This document shows positions 61,887 to 64,000 of a DNA stretch of 64,000 nt, one piece after another. A program made the position numbers and the translations under genes. The DNA comes from Guptibacillus hwajinpoensis (lineage in GTDB: Bacteria; Bacillota; Bacilli; Bacillales; Guptibacillaceae): positions 1,145,676-1,209,675 of the forward strand of contig NZ_LELK01000004.1 of NCBI RefSeq assembly GCF_001039475.1, read 5' to 3'. Position 1 is the stretch's first letter; the number at the start of each line of letters is the position of its first letter. The notes beneath the pieces are model-generated. The model saw only the letters and a list, made by a program, of their open reading frames with translations. It was not told the origin of the DNA and searched no databases.

Positions 61887-64000
61887 ATTGATTGCTGTTG
61901 TTCGTAGTTTCTGTGCTTTCAGAATTGTTCTGACTACTCGAATTGTTATTTGGTGCTGTATTTCCGTCCGGACTATTCGAACCACCATTACCGTTGGAAC
62001 TACCGTTACCACTATTGGAAGTGTTGCTGTTACCACTACTATTAGAATTGTTACTGTTGCCTTCATTGTTATTTGTAGAGGTAGATTCCTCAGACTCATC
62101 CGCTTCATTGGAGTCATTGGAACTGTTGTTATTCTCCTCATTAGTAGAGGCGCCATCTCCATTTGCATTTCCATTTCCTTCATCTTCAGGCTCTGGTTCA
62201 TGATCAGGATCGGGCTTGTTTTCAGGTTCTTTAGGTTTTGGTTCTTTCTTTTCAGGCTCGTTTGACCAATCGCCACTTATAACTTTAGCGGATGGTCCAG
62301 ATTCGTTTCCTGCTACGTCAACTGCTGTAACGTAGAAAGCATAAGCACCAGAGGGAATGCTAAATGAACTTCCATCTGAAGACTTGATACTACCTAGCTT
62401 TGTAAAAGAATTGCTACCATTCGATGCACGGTAGATTCGATAACCTACTATATCGCTTTCGCCTGAAGCACTCCAGTTTAATGTGGAGCCACTAATAGAA
62501 ACGCCTCCAACAGCACCAGGATTCTTGCCATTTTCTTTAGCAGTTGTCCCTTCTGAGACAATGTTAAGGTTACTAAATTCAGATGGTAATAATTGTGCAA
62601 GATCAACTCCAGAGAAGTAATCTTCTTTAATCATAACACCACTTGATACAAACTCCTGTGGAGTAGTTGAAAGTGCTTGATAGGTATTACCATTCATCAC
62701 GACGTAACGTCCTTCAGTGAGGCTGTCATCAACTTCAGTGGGAACATACTTCGCATTAAATAGATCCGTTTGAACGAGGCCGGCTTTTTGACATAAATCA
62801 GAAGCTAGCTTGCCTGAAATACCACAGAATGATCTGCGTACAATTCCAGTTGGCATCTTAAACGATTCCTTTGGATCGACTATTTCTGGTTTTGCGTCGT
62901 ATGCTGCATTTGCAAAGAGTGCCCATAAGTTTTTATTCCGTTTAGAATAAAGGTTTGGATCCATTGGTAATTCAAGATCGTACCCTGTCCAAACACCAAG
63001 TGAGACGTTTGGATTAACGGCAACAAACCAGGCATCTTTGTAGTTTTGTCCAGTTCCTGTTTTACCTGCCCAATCGGAAGCAAACTTCAACTTACCAGGA
63101 ATATCTTGAGCGGTACCTTGACTGATTACATCGCGCATCATGTCAATCGTAAGATAAGCTGTTTGAGGACTGAAAACCTCAACAGGTTCAGGTTTTTGTT
63201 CGAAAATCGTATTTCCATCACTGTCCACTATTTTATCGATCATATAAGCATCGACGAATTTCCCGCCGTTTGCGAAAGTGCCAAACGCATTTGTGTTCTC
63301 TTCTACGCTAACTCCACGATCTAGAGAACCGATGGAAGTGGAAGCATTTGAACGATCAGGCTGAGTTAACGTATTAAAACCCATTTTCACTAAATAATTT
63401 GTAGCTTGATAAGGATCCATCTTTGAATAAATCCTAGTAGCTGGAACGTTATAGGACTGTTGTAATGCTTTACGAGCAGTTACTAATCCGTGGAAATTCT
63501 TTCCGTAATTGTCAGGCAGCCATAAATCGTCAGAAGGAAGGTCCGGTATAATATAACCTGGTTGAACTTTCCCCATCTCCATAGCTGGAGCATAGTCTAG
63601 TATCGGCTTCATTGTCGAACCGTTAGAGCGATAAGCTCCAGTAGCATGATTCAACTGTTCGGTACTGAAGTCACGGCCACCAATGAAAGATAGGATTTTT
63701 CCGGATTTGTTTTCAATTAGAATACTTCCAACTTCCATTGGAAGCTCTTTGTTAACGAGTTCGCCAGTTTTAGGATCTTGAACAGAAACTGTTTTAGTTC
63801 CCTGAAAATAGTTAGGATTATCGAGTACTTCATCTTTTGCTTGATTCATACCTTCATACATATCTTTGTCAATTGTAGTATGAATTTTATAACCGTTTTT
63901 TCTAAGTGCAATTTCTGCGTTACTCATAAATTCGAGAAAGACCTCTGAATCTTCTTGAATTCCTTTCCATTTTAGTTCTTTTTGTTTCGCAACTTCTGTA
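61885..64000 (-). CDS. Class A penicillin-binding protein, C-terminal part (partial)
   Basis: The gene runs off the right edge; 705 codons are visible and the frame is still open at 64000. The first Met visible in this frame (63927) is internal. The transpeptidase motifs are STMK (in GSTMKP), SYN (in QQSYNVPAT) and KTGTG. An FN3-like domain (about 62262-62530) and a ~120-residue Asp/Glu/Pro then Asn/Ser/Gly-rich tail follow. The glycosyltransferase domain should lie outside the window. PbpG/PBP1a-type enzymes polymerise and cross-link peptidoglycan on the cell surface. Confidence 0.9.
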   Translation of the reverse strand, partial: TEVAKQKELKWKGIQEDSEVFLEFMSNAEIALRKNGYKIHTTIDKDMYEGMNQAKDEVLDNPNYFQGTKTVSVQDPKTGELVNKELPMEVGSILIENKSGKILSFIGGRDFSTEQLNHATGAYRSNGSTMKPILDYAPAMEMGKVQPGYIIPDLPSDDLWLPDNYGKNFHGLVTARKALQQSYNVPATRIYSKMDPYQATNYLVKMGFNTLTQPDRSNASTSIGSLDRGVSVEENTNAFGTFANGGKFVDAYMIDKIVDSDGNTIFEQKPEPVEVFSPQTAYLTIDMMRDVISQGTAQDIPGKLKFASDWAGKTGTGQNYKDAWFVAVNPNVSLGVWTGYDLELPMDPNLYSKRNKNLWALFANAAYDAKPEIVDPKESFKMPTGIVRRSFCGISGKLASDLCQKAGLVQTDLFNAKYVPTEVDDSLTEGRYVVMNGNTYQALSTTPQEFVSSGVMIKEDYFSGVDLAQLLPSEFSNLNIVSEGTTAKENGKNPGAVGGVSISGSTLNWSASGESDIVGYRIYRASNGSNSFTKLGSIKSSDGSSFSIPSGAYAFYVTAVDVAGNESGPSAKVISGDWSNEPEKKEPKPKEPENKPDPDHEPEPEDEGNGNANGDGASTNEENNNSSNDSNEADESEESTSTNNNEGNSNNSNSSGNSNTSNSGNGSSNGNGGSNSPDGNTAPNNNSSSQNNSESTETTNNSNQ

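Noticed and set aside
61867-62265. Plus-strand and other minus-frame open frames over the PBP tail
   Set aside because: They arise from the low-complexity Asn/Ser/Gly codons of the PBP tail.
61885-63927. PBP gene as a complete 680-residue CDS starting at 63927
   Set aside because: The frame continues upstream to the window edge with coding-like sequence and there is no ribosome site at 63927, so the gene is truncated by the window.

Overview
The window is a stretch of a Bacillaceae chromosome. It is moderately AT-rich, uses strong AAGGAGG-type ribosome binding sites and many GTG/TTG starts, and has Rho-independent terminators after most units. Its gene content and order closely follow the Bacillus subtilis metK-leuS-amyX-ytp-ccpA-acsA region. 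Identifications rest on motifs and recalled family knowledge; no database search was run. The species cannot be named. The abundant GC-rich intergenic repeats, the MobA-like/fnr pair and a stand-alone cydS-like gene point to a Bacillaceae lineage other than the B. subtilis group.

Layout. 1-2030: a tandem array of ~120-bp hairpin repeats, then a SAM-I riboswitch controlling metK. 2130-5185 (minus): a cell-envelope set of PAP2 phosphatase, GT4 glycosyltransferase and a divergent UDP-sugar dehydrogenase. 5270-5535: second hairpin-repeat cluster. 5590-10730: ytoA, ytpA-ytpB (phospholipase and tetraprenyl-beta-curcumene synthase), small unknown genes, and the mnmL-mnmM tRNA-modification pair. 10880-13760: leucine T-box and leuS. 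13920-20170: rhodaneses, a lytic transglycosylase, a DEAD-box helicase, ytfP and the lipid II flippase murJ. 20180-24510: a Pro/Gly-repeat protein, a pseudouridine synthase, a PRC-barrel protein, a degenerate MobA-like protein divergent from an oxygen-sensing fnr with its own FNR box, and ytzE. 24940-33810: K+ channel, dipeptidase, cysteine synthase paralog, thpR, a cidA/lrgB pair, pullulanase amyX, ytmP, ytzH and an overlooked 31-residue cydS-like gene. 34100-39540: trmB, ytnP and the fruRKA fructose operon. 39950-47430: proC, ytoP, ytoQ, a lone PTS EIIC and ytpPQR. 47600-55980: sftA, a nicotinate phosphoribosyltransferase, murC (3' end tandemly duplicated), ytxGHJ and the aroA chorismate mutase/DAHP synthase. 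56360-64000: ccpA, acuABC divergent from acsA, and the C-terminal part of a class A penicillin-binding protein that runs off the window.

Themes. Carbon regulation links ccpA, acuABC/acsA and fruRKA through cre-like sites. Envelope synthesis is represented by murC, murJ, the class A PBP, the lytic transglycosylase and the PAP2/GT4 set. tRNA function is represented by leuS, trmB, mnmL/mnmM and YtpR. I found no prophage, CRISPR array, intact insertion sequence, rRNA or tRNA gene. The most unexplained material is intergenic: (a) a hairpin repeat whose stem arms change sequence but stay complementary, (b) a MITE-like family with five copies at different stages of core loss, (c) a second short palindromic family, one copy of which separates the T-box terminator from leuS, and (d) an exact 113-bp tandem duplication over the murC stop codon.
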